Below, in pieces: positions 12,801 through 22,324 of a stretch of DNA of 64,000 nt. The position numbers were made by a program, and so were the translations under genes. The stretch lies in the NCBI RefSeq assembly GCF_037176765.1, contig NC_090022.1:75331209-75395208 (forward strand). Reading direction: 5' to 3'. Position 1 is the first letter of the stretch, and each line of letters begins with the position of its first letter. The notes under the pieces were generated by a model that saw only the letters and a program-made list of their open reading frames with translations, had not been told where the DNA came from and did no database searches. The stretch comes from Anolis sagrei. Lineage: Eukaryota; Chordata; Lepidosauria; Squamata; Anolidae.

Positions 12801-15800
12801 AGAAGTCCCTTGAGCTGTTCGTATACCGGGTAAAAGCAATGCTGGCTCTCAACCACTGTCAGGAGGCCTTCTGGGTGGGTGTCCTCAAAAACAGGGACCT
12901 CCAGGTGAGCAAATACAGACCGAAGGCACCATTTTGTGACCTGTAAGTGATTCATTGACTTGGTTTGATACAACTATAATGGATACTGTTATTTGAGAGA
13001 CTTGGAAATCCTATTGGATTGATTCTATTGTTCTTGATTCTATTGTTTCTTGACCTAAATAAGTTACTCACTGAATCAGTTGCTGAATGGTAATTCAACA
13101 TTTTTGTAAATCACATTGATTGATTAGAACTCTAGTTGGAACTAGTAATTGGATTTACGCCATTGGTTTCACAGAGTCTTAATCAAAAAGAAACAAATAA
13201 TGTTTAATTTTTCTTATATTTTAAATTTCAACATATGTTATTTGAAAATACTGATTGAGTATTTTTAGCAAACTTTGTACAGTGAAGATAACTAACACAA
13301 AATTCAATGGCATATTAATGCTAAACCATAATTGTTGCATTGACCTGAACTTCTGGAGCATTTTCTCCATTCTTCTTTAACTTATTAGAGCAAAAAGACT
13401 AATAATACTGCAAGACATTTGAATGAGTTGACAGTGTTTCTGTGGAGACGGTCAATGAAATTTATTTTCAGTACTGCCTTTCCGAAGCAATCGAATGCAC
13501 TCCCACCTGTAAAATGGCACCATCTCATCTAGTTCATTCACGGTATCTGGCTGTTCAAAATAAGTCCAGATATTATTTATTAATGAAAAGTATTTCAGGC
13601 CGACTATTCCAAAAGAATGCTAAAAGTGGCTCACAAAGGCAACATTGTAAAAAAGTTATAATTAAAAAGGGCAGGCAGAGCCAGTAAAATAACTTTCAAA
13701 ACAAAACAAACAAATAACTACAGGGCTCCTAACCATGGAAAGTGAAAAAAAAGATTCTTCATGTTCTAACCAAAATTTATCAAGGGTATACAGAAGAATG
13801 TTGTGTCATCAGAAGGTGTTAAAAACATAAAGGTTCAAAGAAGACTGAAGGCATCATGACAACCTTTAGGGAACAAAAGTTTTGGCTGACCTCAACAGAA
13901 AAAGCAAAGGCTTTCTACGAGAAACTAATGAAAGACCAAGAGACAGAGGACCCTGCTAATAAATCTCCAAGCTACGAACGTAAACTAGGTACAAGAACAA
14001 CACCAAAGATGATGTCCACCACTCCAAGGAAAGGATAGAAAAGTAAGAGAGCAAGATTAAACTCCCTGGACTTAGACACTTTGGGAAAGGATAATGATGA
14101 CGAGGTAACTTCTAATCCAGACAAATATTACCTATTGGGAATTATAGACGATGACATAATCTTAAATTCAAATGAGGATAATCTATTTAGGTATATGACA
14201 ACGGCCACCAGAATAGTTTATGCGAAAGTTTGGAAACAGAAAGAAATACTAGAGAAGCAACACTGGAAAAAATAAAAACAAAAAGTTAAATGAAATTAAA
14301 GACATGGACATATTAATTTTTCTCTTTTATTAAAAAGGAATACAAGCAACCCGGTTAAACAAACAAATTGGTCAATAATCAATAATTGATGACTATATGG
14401 AAAATAGACATAAAGACAAGCAACTGGACTTAGCTCACAACCAAGAAACACAAAAATGGATTTATATAAATACAGACAAAAAGAGACAAAAACGGGCAGA
14501 ATTAGAAGGAAGTCCTTTTTCTTTTTCTTTTTTTCCTTTTTTCCTCTTTCTTTTTTAAGGGTCCTTTCTTCTTTTTGGGACCTGAATATCCCCCCCCCCC
14601 CACACACACACACACACTTTTCTACATTTTTTACATTTTTTTCTTTACATTTTTTAATATATAATTTCCTACTTTTCTATCTTCTTGAAAATATTCACCC
14701 TCTTTCCATGTATTCTACATTATTTCAATAAATAAATAAATAAAAACATAAAGGTTCAAATGGGAAAGGGCAGCCTTTCAGATACTCAATCCTTATTTAA
14801 TGCTTTAAAAGTACAGCCAACAGTTGAAACTGGGTCTAGAATGTAGTTGGGAGACAACATAACACTTGCCAGCACATATTAGAAATAACCTTATTGCTGG
14901 CGTTATTATTAGGAATAGTATATTACTAGATACATTAGATATCAGTGTATTGAAAACAAGGATATCAAGGAACTATATCAACTGGAAATATTTGGCATAT
15001 AGACACATCCTATATAAAACATAGATCCTGTATACAGCTATAAGACAGCCTACTAATACTAACATGTCATTTGATTTACCGTATATTCCGGCATATAAGA
15101 CGACTGGGCGTATAAGACGACCCCCAACTTTTCCAATTAAAATATATTGTTAAGACAATTCCCATGCATAAGACTACATCCGCGTATAAGACGACCCCTG
15201 ACTTTTGAGAAGATTTTCTTGGGTTAAAAAGTAGTCTTATACGCCAGAATATACTGTATTTATTGCTTGCTCTGCTTCTAGCATATACTGAGACAGTAAA
15301 CGATGCTATCCAAATGCACAGCCTCTTAAAAGCTTTCCAGATCACTTGATAGTTCAATTTCTGATTAGTATCATCAGTTTACTGTATTTATTCTAGGGAG
15401 ATGAGATCCTTTCGCAGGCATCCGAGGCAAGCCTGACAGAGGATGAGGAGGTTTCTATGGTCACAGGAGAAGATCCTACAGAGGTATTTTTCAAAAGGCA
15501 GGATGACTAATGTGATGGTTGTGTTTTAAGCAGCTATCATACTTTACATCTGAATGAGACTCAAAATCATCATCTGTTTGCCTGTGCAGCAAATATAAAA
15601 CTGCATTTTTTTAAAAAGGGGTGACTATAATTTGAACATTGCAATTAGAATTGAAATGCCACTATTTTTTATTCTCAATAGATCATTTTATATAGTCTCT
15701 AATTGGAGACAAACATGGGAACATGCAGGCTAAGTGATCAGGAGAGAAAATTAGATTTTCTTTGACGTGGAAAGGCAAAAATACTACATTTCTGTAGTAG

Positions 15801-16547
15801 TAAAAGTGGAAAGAAAAACAAAGATATGAATGTGAAGGCATATTTCAGCTCTTACAACTTACCAACCCATGGATTGAGGAGGCAAAGCAAATGTAGTTCC
15901 CATCCTCTGCTTTCACCTCAAGTCAATGCACTATGCATTTGGTAATCTGTTTTTGCTTGTTTACGGTTTATAAAACTGTAGAATAACTTACTTAGATTGG
16001 AAACAAATGAAGTCAGTAGTATATAATGTAAATAGTCAATGTTATCCTTTTTGTATGCTAATATCACAGCAAATGTATATGCAGTGAAAGGTCACCGATG
16101 GTGGTGTACAGTGTAATAATAATAAAAATTAAAACTTTATTTTTAACCCGCCCTCTCTCTCCAAGGAGACTCAGGGTGGCTTCCAAAGTAAAATTGGCAA
16201 ACATTCAATGCCAGTACAAAACATAACAAAGAATTTACAAACAATTAAACGTAATTCAATCAGAAATATATAAGACATATAATATAAAACTTATTATAAA
16301 AGACAAAATTACACAGATTAAAATACATATCAAAATATAGGTCACCCTAATTTAAAATTACTTGTGGTCAGTAACATCTCAAAGTAGAATCGGTGGTTCT
16401 CTACAGTCCTTCCTCTGTGTATTTTGTATCCCTCGCTCTTCTATACTTAAGCATATCTTTTTTCACCAGGAACAGGATGAAGAAGAGGAGTCAGAAAATA
16501 ATGGTAGGACAGTTCTTAAAGATAGTGATGAAGACAGTTCTGATTAA
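648..16547 (+). CDS. FANCD2: FANCD2, last 17 coding exons (Fanconi anaemia group D2 protein, C-terminal ~583 aa)
   Basis: FANCD2, as a clamp with FANCI, marks interstrand crosslinks and stalled forks in the nucleus after monoubiquitination; the ubiquitinated lysine lies upstream of this window. Exons read from splice sites and from similarity to human FANCD2 as I remember it: 648-757, 1422-1568, 2198-2314, 2419-2547, 2664-2782, 3062-3172, 4000-4127, 4805-4904, 7328-7450, 8444-8540, 8799-8870, 10008-10046, 10498-10572, 11758-11832, 12758-12904, 15397-15483, 16470-16547. All phases fit and give 583 residues plus TAA. Recognisable pieces are [53 protein letters not shown] and [14 protein letters not shown], plus an acidic tail ending DSDEDSSD as in mammals. 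The exon ending at 1568 appears to use a GC donor, and the first exon's donor (after 757) is weak. The reading frame is open throughout, so the gene looks functional. Exons 5' of 648 were not recognised; the N-terminal two thirds should lie to the left. Confidence 0.96.
1630..1740. repeat. Fold-back MITE fragment ('gtgcatctacac' family) in FANCD2 intron
   Basis: The stretch carries the 'ggtctttagccttctctgcc' core and an 'aactgcattgattctac...' end seen in better copies at 19,370-19,855, 29,540-29,712 and 30,363-30,540. It is a diverged part copy. Confidence 0.5.
3600..3856 (+). repeat. L2-like LINE 3' end with (ATT)n tail
   Basis: The stretch ends in 'gccctgagtccccttgggg', 'tataaa' and a TTATTA run of about 30 bases. 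The same tail is joined to LINE ORF2 C-terminal coding sequence at 32,270-32,950, which assigns the family. It lies in a FANCD2 intron. Confidence 0.6.
5296..6283. mobile_element. hAT (Charlie-group, SPIN/OposCharlie3-like) non-autonomous DNA transposon, copy 1
   Basis: The ends are inverted: 'agtgtttctcaa' at the left and 'ttgagaaatgctg' at the right. Both ends carry the 'cgacccc' blocks, and the inside has the diagnostic run of 'gttgctacttcataactgta' then 'gctactgttatgaatcgtaa'. From memory this matches the SPIN/OposCharlie3/URR1 hAT families known for horizontal transfer among tetrapods; that match is recalled, not searched. It is in opposite orientation to the copy at 23,483-24,219 and about 250 bp longer, the extra being near 5,920-6,175. 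It lies in the FANCD2 intron between exons 4805-4904 and 7328-7450. I saw no clean 8-bp duplication here. Confidence 0.8.
6499..6637. repeat. Palindromic MITE, 'gggcccttccac' family, copy 1
   Basis: The left end reads 'ggccccttctac' and the right end 'gtgtggaagggccc'. Inside are 'ggcagtgtggactcagataa' and 'ccttgatattctgggctata', shared with the copies at 11,455-11,669 and 31,260-31,564. Confidence 0.75.
6720..6895 (+). repeat. L2-like LINE 3' end
   Basis: A run rich in 'ttatttatattgta' is followed by 'gtaaaacctttgagtcccaa', a 'gggaagatggtggggtaaaa' block and an ATC-rich tail. It is a diverged member of the tail family also seen at 12,340, 33,300 and 57,200. FANCD2 intron. Confidence 0.5.
7845..8335 (-). 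mobile_element. LINE ORF2 C-terminal fragment (minus strand), copy 1
   Basis: The minus strand reads a non-LTR retrotransposon C-terminus in broken frame: a [11 protein letters not shown] segment, then [27 protein letters not shown] and WRSAVTSSA. This is the usual region after the reverse transcriptase in jockey/RTE-type LINEs. A second copy of the same segment sits at 35,042-35,506, also on the minus strand. The clade is not settled. It lies in a FANCD2 intron about 110 bp upstream of the exon at 8444. Confidence 0.7.
9735..9990. repeat. Fold-back repeat ('ccagccacagatgcagg' family), copy 1
   Basis: The left arm is 'ctgtggctggcatcttcaga' and the right arm is 'tctgaagatgccagccacag'. The right side continues into 'ccagtgattccagccgtgaa', a boundary sequence I recall from a widespread squamate repeat, possibly a Penelope-like 3' end. 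Other copies lie at 30,555-31,218, 39,375-39,585 and 54,950-55,170. It ends less than 25 bp before the exon at 10,008. Confidence 0.7.
11455..11669. repeat. Palindromic MITE, 'gggcccttccac' family, copy 2
   Basis: A near-complete 215-bp foldback. It begins 'gggcccttccac' and ends 'gtggaagggccc', and the two halves are reverse complements through 'ggttatctgagtccatact' and its mirror. It sits about 90 bp upstream of the FANCD2 exon at 11,758. No transposase coding is present; the superfamily is unknown. Confidence 0.85.
12340..12487 (+). repeat. L2-like LINE 3' end with (AAAT)n tail
   Basis: It contains 'gtgaaccgctgtgagtcgca', then 'agcggtatataagtaaggta' and a run of AAAT. FANCD2 intron, sense orientation. 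Confidence 0.65.
12605..12668. repeat. Short hairpin, 23-bp arms with 6-nt loop
   Basis: The arms at 12,611-12,633 and 12,640-12,662 are reverse complements with one mismatch; the loop is ACTCAT. It lies about 95 bp upstream of the FANCD2 exon at 12,758. It is probably the core of a small MITE. Confidence 0.8.
13820..14760 (+). mobile_element. 5'-truncated L1-like LINE with 20-bp target-site duplication
   Basis: Identical 20-bp repeats starting 'taaaaacataa' lie at 13,820-13,839 and 14,741-14,760. Between them is a body ending in an (AAAT)n tail. The + strand carries an L1 ORF2-like C-terminus, with [10 protein letters not shown], then [19 protein letters not shown] and EKQHWKK, followed by a stop and more A-rich 3' sequence. 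The poly-C plus (CA)n run at 14,590-14,618 belongs to its 3' UTR. The perfect duplication implies a fairly recent insertion, in the intron before the FANCD2 exon at 15,397 and in the sense direction. Confidence 0.85.
15078..15258. repeat. Fold-back MITE ('tattccggcatataagac' family)
   Basis: The left end 'gtatattccggcatataaga' mirrors the right end 'tcttatacgccagaatatac'. The inside repeats 'gtataagacgacc'. It is a short palindromic element of a type common in reptiles; I cannot name its superfamily. It lies about 140 bp before the FANCD2 exon at 15,397. Confidence 0.7.
16115..16330 (-). repeat. L2-like LINE 3' end, minus strand
   Basis: It opens with AATAATAATAAA, then 'aactttatttttaacccgcc', 'ggagactcagggtggct' and an A-rich body. 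This is the mirror of the 'ccgccctgagtc' tails. It lies in the last FANCD2 intron. Confidence 0.65.
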
Positions 16548-17755
16548 ACTGGACCACATCACGGGATAAACTAACTCACAAGACAGATGATTGAAACCTG
16601 TAAGATGAAAGAAACAATATTGACTATGCAACTCAAAACTCTATGCTGCAGTTGTCCAGGCAATGCTAAAGTAAGGTAGACTATTACCTGGACTTTAAAA
16701 GTGTATTTTCACTGTCTTTAAATATTTCACATTCTATAATGATTTAAAGCCTGAAAACCAATTGTTAAGCACTTTCCCCCACTTGCCCCTCATTCCTTTC
16801 ACTATAGTTTATATTTGGCTCTGTATCTAGTCGTAGCTGCTCTATACTGTTCTAAGAATATCTGAATGTAAAATATTTATTTGGACTGATTAAAATGTTT
16901 TGTTGTGATGTCAGGTGTAGGGTTGCTTGTTAAGAGGCAATGCTAACTGTTCTTTTGTATGAAATCCAACCATATTTAGGGATTTCTATGGCTGGGATCT
17001 CTCGTTGGAGACATTTATATGTTGATTAGTTATGGGGAAATTGTGGCATTCCAGATATTGAGACCGCAAGTGCCATCCTCCATCATCTTTGGCTATCCAT
17101 GCAATAGTAGATAAGAGCTGCAGTGCAGAATCTGGTGGAGCATTTGTTTCCCCTGGCAGAAGTTTAACTTATGTTGGTAAAACACCCCAATAAAACAGTT
17201 GGAAAACTGCTCATCACGGTTGTGATGCCAAGTGAATGTATATTCGAGGAATTAATGAACTGGGGTGGATTTTTAGAATGTGGTTGGAGCTGAAACTGGA
17301 AAACTTATATATGAGGTACAAAAAATTGTTTTGTTGATCCCTCTGTTTGATAAGATTGCCACGATCTATTTCAGGTTTCCTGCCCCCAGCACAGGTCTAC
17401 ATTTTAATCAATAGATATTATAGTTATATTTTTTAGATTACAATCATAATCTAAAGCCAATTTTATGTGGCTAAGACCACTGAAATCAGTGCGCCAACAC
17501 TGTTTTGTATTGTGGCCGTTATATTTATGCACTTTTAGGATGAGATATCCTGTTTTAAAAGCATATTCTAGAAAACCATTTCTTTGGGAACTTTAGTTAC
17601 AATGTTCACTTTTTTTCTCTTTCTGCTCATTGCAAGTTTTCAGTACTACTACAGATACAGTGTTCTGGTTTGTAGGTTTTAGGCATTGTAGGAGACTATG
17701 TATCAATTCCTTTTAGATGTATTTGCAGATAAATAAAGCTGAAAGGTCTACCATT
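16548..17755 (+). other. FANCD2: FANCD2 3' UTR and poly(A) signal
   Basis: About 1.2 kb follows the TAA at 16545-16547 without a recognisable repeat. A canonical AATAAA lies at 17732-17737, so cleavage is expected around 17,750-17,760. The extent is inferred from this signal alone. Confidence 0.65.
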
Positions 17756-18210
17756 TGCTTTGTGAGGTGCATCGTGACTGGTTTAATATCAGAATGCCTT
17801 TCCTATTCATCGTATGCAGCCTAACCATTATAAGGAATAGTACTATATCACATATCCATGCACACTGACAAAAAGGAAACTTTCGTGTTCTAATTCCATG
17901 ATCAATTATCTTCATTTTGGGGAGTTCTGTTCAATTTGCCAGCAGTTTGTCCAATCACATGTTTGTTGCTATTTCTCTAAGCATGTATTTCAAAGAAGGA
18001 AAAACATACCTTTTCTTCGCCAGAACTAATTGTTCTGTCTCTTTATTCATGGCATCTCTGAAATTATTAATTCAAAGATATAAACTGTGTTTTTTACCTA
18101 GTCTTCTAAACTCTTTGTATCTTTTGACACATGCAGGGTGCTTTCCAAAAGTGAATTTTAAAAATCAACAAATTCTTCTGATAGAAGAGTGCCACTGATT
18201 AGCTGTAGGG

Positions 18211-18340
18211 CAATCATAGAATCCTAGTGTAGGAAGAGACTCCAAGGGCCATCCAGTCTTACCCCCTTCTGCCATGCAGGAAAAACGCAAAGCACACCTG
18301 ACAGATGGCCATTCAGCCTCTGCTTAAAAACCTCCACTCC
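18211..18340 (-). repeat. CR1 LINE 3' fragment, minus strand
   Basis: It reads 'catagaatcctagtgt', then 'gagactccaagggccatcca' and 'gatggccattcagcctctgc'. This is the reverse of the CR1 3' region also found at 19,463-19,746. Confidence 0.75.
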
Positions 18341-18559
18341 ACATTTGCATATGTCTGTAGGACAGCAAATTTTTCCTCTCCCCCACACTTGTTAAACAAA
18401 GCAATGTTATAGTTGTTCTGTCAATTACATTTCAAACCCATTGGCGGCGGCAGCAAAGTGGCTTTTATTGATTTGAAATAAACAGAAACTGAATAGATTG
18501 GAAATTGTGTTTCACCCTTTAGTCCCCTAACGGGCTGATTCCCTCAAGGCCAAGAAAGA

Positions 18560-18685
18560 GAAAAATAATAATTTATTTCTTACCTGCCTCTCTTCTTGTG
18601 GCTCAAGGTGGGTTACAGAATAATTAAAACACATAAGCATTGTTAAAATACCACAAATACACATTAAAATGTATTTCTAAGAAAT
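18560..18685 (-). repeat. L2-like LINE 3' end, minus strand
   Basis: It contains AATAATAATTTATTT, then 'cctgcctctc', 'ggctcaaggtgggttaca' and an A-rich run. It is a diverged member of the L2 tail family. Confidence 0.5.
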
Positions 18686-18724
18686 AATGACCTCTGTGTG
18701 CATTGAGATCCCTCCAGACCAGCG

Positions 18725-18905
18725 ATGGGCAAGCTTCAGCCCTCCAAGTGTTTTGGACTTCAACTCCCACATTTTCTAACAGCCTCGGGCCCTTTTCTTT
18801 TCTTCTCCTTTTCTGCTTAAGCAGTGGAAAAGGAAGGGGCCTGAGGCTGTTAGGAATTGTGGGAGATGAAGCCCAAAACACCTGGAGGGCCAGAGTTTGC
18901 CCATA
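18725..18905. repeat. Palindromic MITE ('ccaaaacacctggagggc' family), copy 1
   Basis: 'ccctccaagtgttttggact' at the left mirrors 'cccaaaacacctggagggc' at the right, around a centre with 'aacagcctcgggcc' and 'ggcctgaggctgtt'. A second copy is at 29,725-29,905 and a part copy at about 19,845-19,895. Confidence 0.75.
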
Positions 18906-19074
18906 CCTGCTCCAGACCATCTTCACTGACAATGGAGTAACGTTGGAAGTAAATGGAAGGCTTGTGTCACTTCTGCTGTATGGTTTATAGCATCATTTGC
19001 TGCTGAAGAAGCTAGTGGCACTTCCACAATATGGGTCACTGACAAGCTCCATTTCTAAGTTTTTAGATTTGTAT

Positions 19075-19325
19075 GTGTGTCAGGAGTGACTTGAGAAGAT
19101 GCACGTTGTTTCTGGTGTAAGAGAATTGTCCATCTGCAAGGATATTGCTCAGGGGACACCCGGATGTTTCGATGTTTTACCATCCTTGGGGAAGGCTTCT
19201 TTCATGTCCCCACATGAGGAGCTAGAGCTGAAAGATGAAGCTTATCCGTGCTCCCCCTGGATTTGAACCTTCAACCTGTTGGTGAGCAGTCCTGCCGGCA
19301 CAAGGGTTTAGAACACTGCGCACAA
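19075..19325 (-). mobile_element. Sauria-type tRNA-derived SINE, copy 1
   Basis: The minus strand has a tRNA-like head with the B-box region 'ggttcaaatcc', and a tail including 'cctgacac'. The body matches the copies at 30,749-30,999 and 33,711-33,958 ('agctccagctcctcatg', 'ccttgcagacggccaat' in the better copies). The family match is from memory. Confidence 0.8.
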
Positions 19326-19364
19326 CACTTAGTGAATTAGAGTAACAATGTGATCAGAGGATTG

Positions 19365-19855
19365 AGGGTGCATCTGCACGGTAGAAATAATGCAGTTCAA
19401 CACCATTTTAACTGCCATGGCTCAGTGCTATTGCATCCTGGGAGATATAGTTTGGTGAGGAAGTCATAGGGAGGAGGGAGCAAGCTTGTTTTCTGCTGCC
19501 CTGGAGACTAGGATGTGGAACAATGGCTTCAAACTACAAGAAAGGGGATTCCATCTTAACATTAGGAAGAACTTCCTGTTAGAGCTGTTCAGCAGTGGAA
19601 CTCTCTGCTCTGGAGTGTGGTAGAGGCTCCTTCTTTGGAAGCTGGATGGCCATCTGTCGGGGATGCTTTTAATGCAATATTCCTGCTTCTTGGCAGGGGT
19701 TCGACTGGATGGCCCATGAGGTCTCTTCCAACTCTAGGATCCTATGAGGCACCAGCACTGTTGAGCAGAGAAGGCTAAAGGCGTTGCAAACTACAGCAGT
19801 GAGTCATGGCTGTCAAAGGGATGTCAAACTGCATTCATCCTACAACAGGCCTGGG
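19365..19855. mobile_element. Fold-back MITE ('gtgcatctgcac' family) interrupted by CR1 3' end
   Basis: The left half is 'ggtgcatctgcacggtagaa' up to about 19,462. The right half resumes at about 19,746 with 'gaggcaccagcactgttgag' and ends in 'gtcaaactgcattcatccta'. Between them, 19,463-19,746 is a CR1 3' end: 'ggaacaatggcttcaaacta', 'ggaagaacttcctgttagag', 'gcccatgaggtctcttccaa' and the closing 'ctaggatcctatga' octamer tail. The CR1 is therefore younger than the MITE copy. Confidence 0.8.
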
Positions 19856-19969
19856 CCAACTTGGGCCCTCCAGGTGCTTTGGGCTAACCCAGGCCTCTTC
19901 CTAAAAGGCAGATACACCGGAAGGCTTTTGCAGCTAAACTAGCACCTCCCAGCAGCAAAGAGGAGATGA

Positions 19970-20187
19970 AGCGCCCCGCCCACTTCCGTTGCGTCATAGC
20001 TAGTGGGCGGTCCCCGTTCTCTTCAGCGTTTCCGTCACGGACAGCCACTGCGCAAGACCGTGGAGGATGCCTGGGCACGCATGCGCAGTCCCACCTGCGG
20101 CCTGTTCCGGAAAGCGGTAAGGAAGCCTCGGCGAGTGAGCAGCAGGTGTGCGCAGGCGCGGTGGTTTCCGGGGCTGGGGAGGCTGCC
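19970..20187 (+). promoter_or_regulatory. BRK1: BRK1 CpG-rich promoter and 5' UTR
   Basis: It is CpG-dense compared with the flanking A+T-rich DNA. Visible elements are a GC box (CCCCGCCC, 19,973-19,980), an ETS-type ACTTCCG (19,982-19,988), a CRE-like TTGCGTCA (19,989-19,996), GGGCGG (20,005-20,010), an NRF1-type GCATGCGCA (20,079-20,087) and TGCGCAGGCGCG (about 20,149-20,160). There is no TATA box, as usual for housekeeping CpG promoters. The exact transcription start is not visible. The CpG-rich stretch continues through exon 2 to about 20,560. Confidence 0.75.
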
Positions 20188-22324
20188 ATGTCGGTTCAGG
20201 AGGACCCGGTCCAGCGCGAGATCCACCAGGACTGGGCCAACCGCGAGTACATCGAGGTCATCACCAGCTCCATCAAGAAGATCGCGGACTTCCTCAATTC
20301 CTTCGGTAGGGAGCGGCCTCCCTCTCCCCCCCCCCCCCCGAGTGAGGCTGTCAGCCCCTCGGCCTGCTTGCTTGCCTGGGGGTCCCAGCCATTCACTCCC
20401 TTCTTTCCCTTCCTGTCTTCCCCCCGCAGACATGTCGTGCCGCTCCCGCCTGGCCACGCTCAACGAGAAGCTGACGGCGCTGGAGAGGCGGATCGAGTAC
20501 ATCGAGGCCCGGGTGAGAAGGCGGGTCATTGAGGGGATGGAGACCCCCCCCCCTGCACTTCCCTTTCCCTCCCCTCCCCCCCCTCCCATCAGAGCCACCC
20601 ACTCTCTTTCCCCCAAATAGGCTCTAATGAAACTAGCGTTTGGGGCTTAAAGAAATTATTAGTATTATTATTATTTAAAGGGCGTTGTTATCATTATTTA
20701 AAGAACCGTGTTATTATTGGTAGTATTTAAGGTGTTATTTATTCTTATTATTTAAAATACCATTTATTCTTAGTCTTATTATTTAAAGAACCCTGTATGT
20801 TATTTAACAAAACATTATTATTATTATTAAAAGATTATTATTACTATTATTATTAAAAGATCCATATTATTATTTAAAGAGCTTTATTATTATTATTGCC
20901 TTATTATTATTGCTATTATGAAAATATCCTTATTATTATTATTCTTTAAAGAGCCTTGTTATTATCTATATTTAATATATTTATTTCCTTATTATTATTA
21001 TTATTATTATTGCTATTATGAAAAGATCCTTATTATTATTATTATTATTCTTTAAAGAGCCTTGTTATTATCTATATTTAATATATTTATTGCCTTATTA
21101 TTATTATTATTATTTAAAGAGCCTTGTTATTATCTATATTTAAAGACCCGTATTATTATTAGTAGTAATTACAGAGCCAATAATAATAATAATAATAACT
21201 TTATTTATACCCCACCACCATTCTCCCAAAGGGACTCAGGACAGCTTAAACATTGAGCACTAGATTATTTTTAGGTATTGTGATGTATAATGGATTGTTT
21301 TAATTACTGTTTATATGTTTTATTTTTTACCTTGTTGTTGTGCCAGCATCGAATTGTGACTTTTTGTAAACCGCCCTGAGTCCCCCCTCGGGGGTTGAGA
21401 AGGGCGAGGTAGAAGTGCAAGAAATAAATAATAAATAATAAAGTACATGAGGCCAAGCCCGTCAAATACAAATACAACAATATATCAACAAACAAGCAAG
21501 CAAATAAAACAATATATCAGCAATATAAACAATATTGTTGATATAAATAAAACAATACATCAACAAGCAAGCAAATAAAGCAATATAAATAATACATTTA
21601 TTCTTATTATTTAAAGTACCACTTTTTTCTTAGTCTTATTAGTTAAAGAACCCTGTACTGTTATTTAACAAAACATTGTTATTATTAAAAGATCATTATT
21701 ATTACTATTATTAAAAGATCCATATTATTATTATTAGTAATAGTAGTATTTAAAGAGCATTTATTATTATTGTTAATATTATTTAAAGAGCCATATTATT
21801 ATAACAGTGGTGGCCCCTCAGTACTTTCTCCAAGGGAAGTACCTTCTCTCCAAGGGAAGGGTCAATGCATTGTTAGATAAGTGCAAGTATAATTGAAAGT
21901 TTGGATTTTTGTAAAGCAGCACTGGCAAAGTCGCTTCTGCCTCAAGCAATTGTGTGGCCAGGCCTTTCCTCTTTCTATACACCTTTCCAAATCAGGATTT
22001 GCCCATGTTTAATTTTGTATTATATTTTGGGTGTTCCTGTGGGTATGTAAGAAACATCCAGGACCCAACAAAGCGATGTTTTTTTATGGGGAAAAGTCTG
22101 TATTCTTGCTCCCCTTAATAGAAATCCAGGATCTCACACATTTGGGATTTAGTAATCTGCAATGCAGTCTTATGGGAATGGCCTTGTCAAAACTTACAAG
22201 TCTCAGCCTTGTACGTGTTCTCAGAGCTCAAGTTTATTCTCCCTCACACAAGAAGTTCCATTGTATATTAATCAGTCTCTTTTCTTCCTCTCGGCAGGTA
22301 ACGAAAGGTGAAACGCTGACATAA
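20188..22324 (+). CDS. BRK1: BRK1 (BRICK1/HSPC300), WAVE regulatory complex subunit, 75 aa, three exons
   Basis: BRK1 is the smallest subunit of the pentameric WAVE regulatory complex (WAVE, ABI, NAP1, SRA1, BRK1), which relays Rac signals to Arp2/3 at the leading edge. Exons: 20,188-20,305, 20,430-20,512 and 22,298-22,324, all with GT-AG junctions and matching phases. The product is exactly 75 residues, as in human, and opens [16 protein letters not shown]. The middle is a heptad-patterned helix ([20 protein letters not shown], later [20 protein letters not shown]) that forms the coiled-coil trimer with WAVE and ABI. It ends TKGETLT. The start codon is the first ATG of the CpG-rich leader. 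A poly(A) signal AATAAA lies at 22,973-22,978, giving a 3' UTR of about 650 bp. Intron 2 is filled by an ATT-rich array and LINE tails. The position just downstream of FANCD2 is conserved with human. Confidence 0.98.
20640..21180. repeat. ATT-rich degenerate tandem array in BRK1 intron 2
   Basis: A repeated pattern of TTATTATTATT followed by 'taaagagcc' or 'aaaagatcc' recurs many times. A longer unit containing 'aaagagccttgttattatct' is repeated at about 20,945, 21,050 and 21,115. A second block of the same motif lies at 21,596-21,800. It is low-complexity, minisatellite-like DNA with no coding potential. Confidence 0.8.
21177..21445. repeat. Two L2-like LINE tails, head to head, in BRK1 intron 2
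   Basis: At 21,180-21,250 is a minus-strand tail (AATAATAATAAC, 'tttatttataccccacc', 'gggactcagg'). At about 21,260-21,440 is a plus-strand tail ('gtaaaccgccctgagtcccc', 'gagaagggcgaggta', AAATAAT repeats). Confidence 0.7.
21596..21800. repeat. Second block of the ATT/taaaga array in BRK1 intron 2
   Basis: The same degenerate units as at 20,640-21,180 resume here, including 'attatttaaagagcc' near 21,780. The block is separated from the first by the LINE tails, so the LINE ends may have inserted into one array. Confidence 0.65.

Larger units (their letters stand above)
17760..19968. other. FANCD2-BRK1 intergenic region
   Basis: No coding gene was recognised. It holds a CR1 end (18,211-18,340), an L2-like end (18,560-18,680), a palindromic MITE (18,725-18,905), a Sauria-type SINE (19,075-19,325), a second MITE split by a CR1 insertion (19,365-19,855) and a partial palindromic MITE (about 19,845-19,895). 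In human this interval also holds FANCD2OS on the other strand; I could not see an orthologue. The stretch 17,760-18,210 shows nothing I recognise. Confidence 0.7.

Noticed and set aside
13856-14275. Two short ORFs as separate genes in a FANCD2 intron
   Set aside because: They lie within the L1 copy bounded by the 20-bp duplication and read as ORF2 C-terminal sequence.
17760-19968. FANCD2OS orthologue expected on the minus strand
   Set aside because: Human has it between FANCD2 and BRK1, but nothing here resembles the protein as I remember it; most of the interval is repeats.
20003-20620. Long open frames on both strands across the BRK1 CpG-rich region (up to 205 codons)
   Set aside because: They cross the BRK1 exon-intron junctions in other frames, are arginine/proline or glycine rich, and only reflect the scarcity of A+T-rich stop codons in GC-rich DNA.
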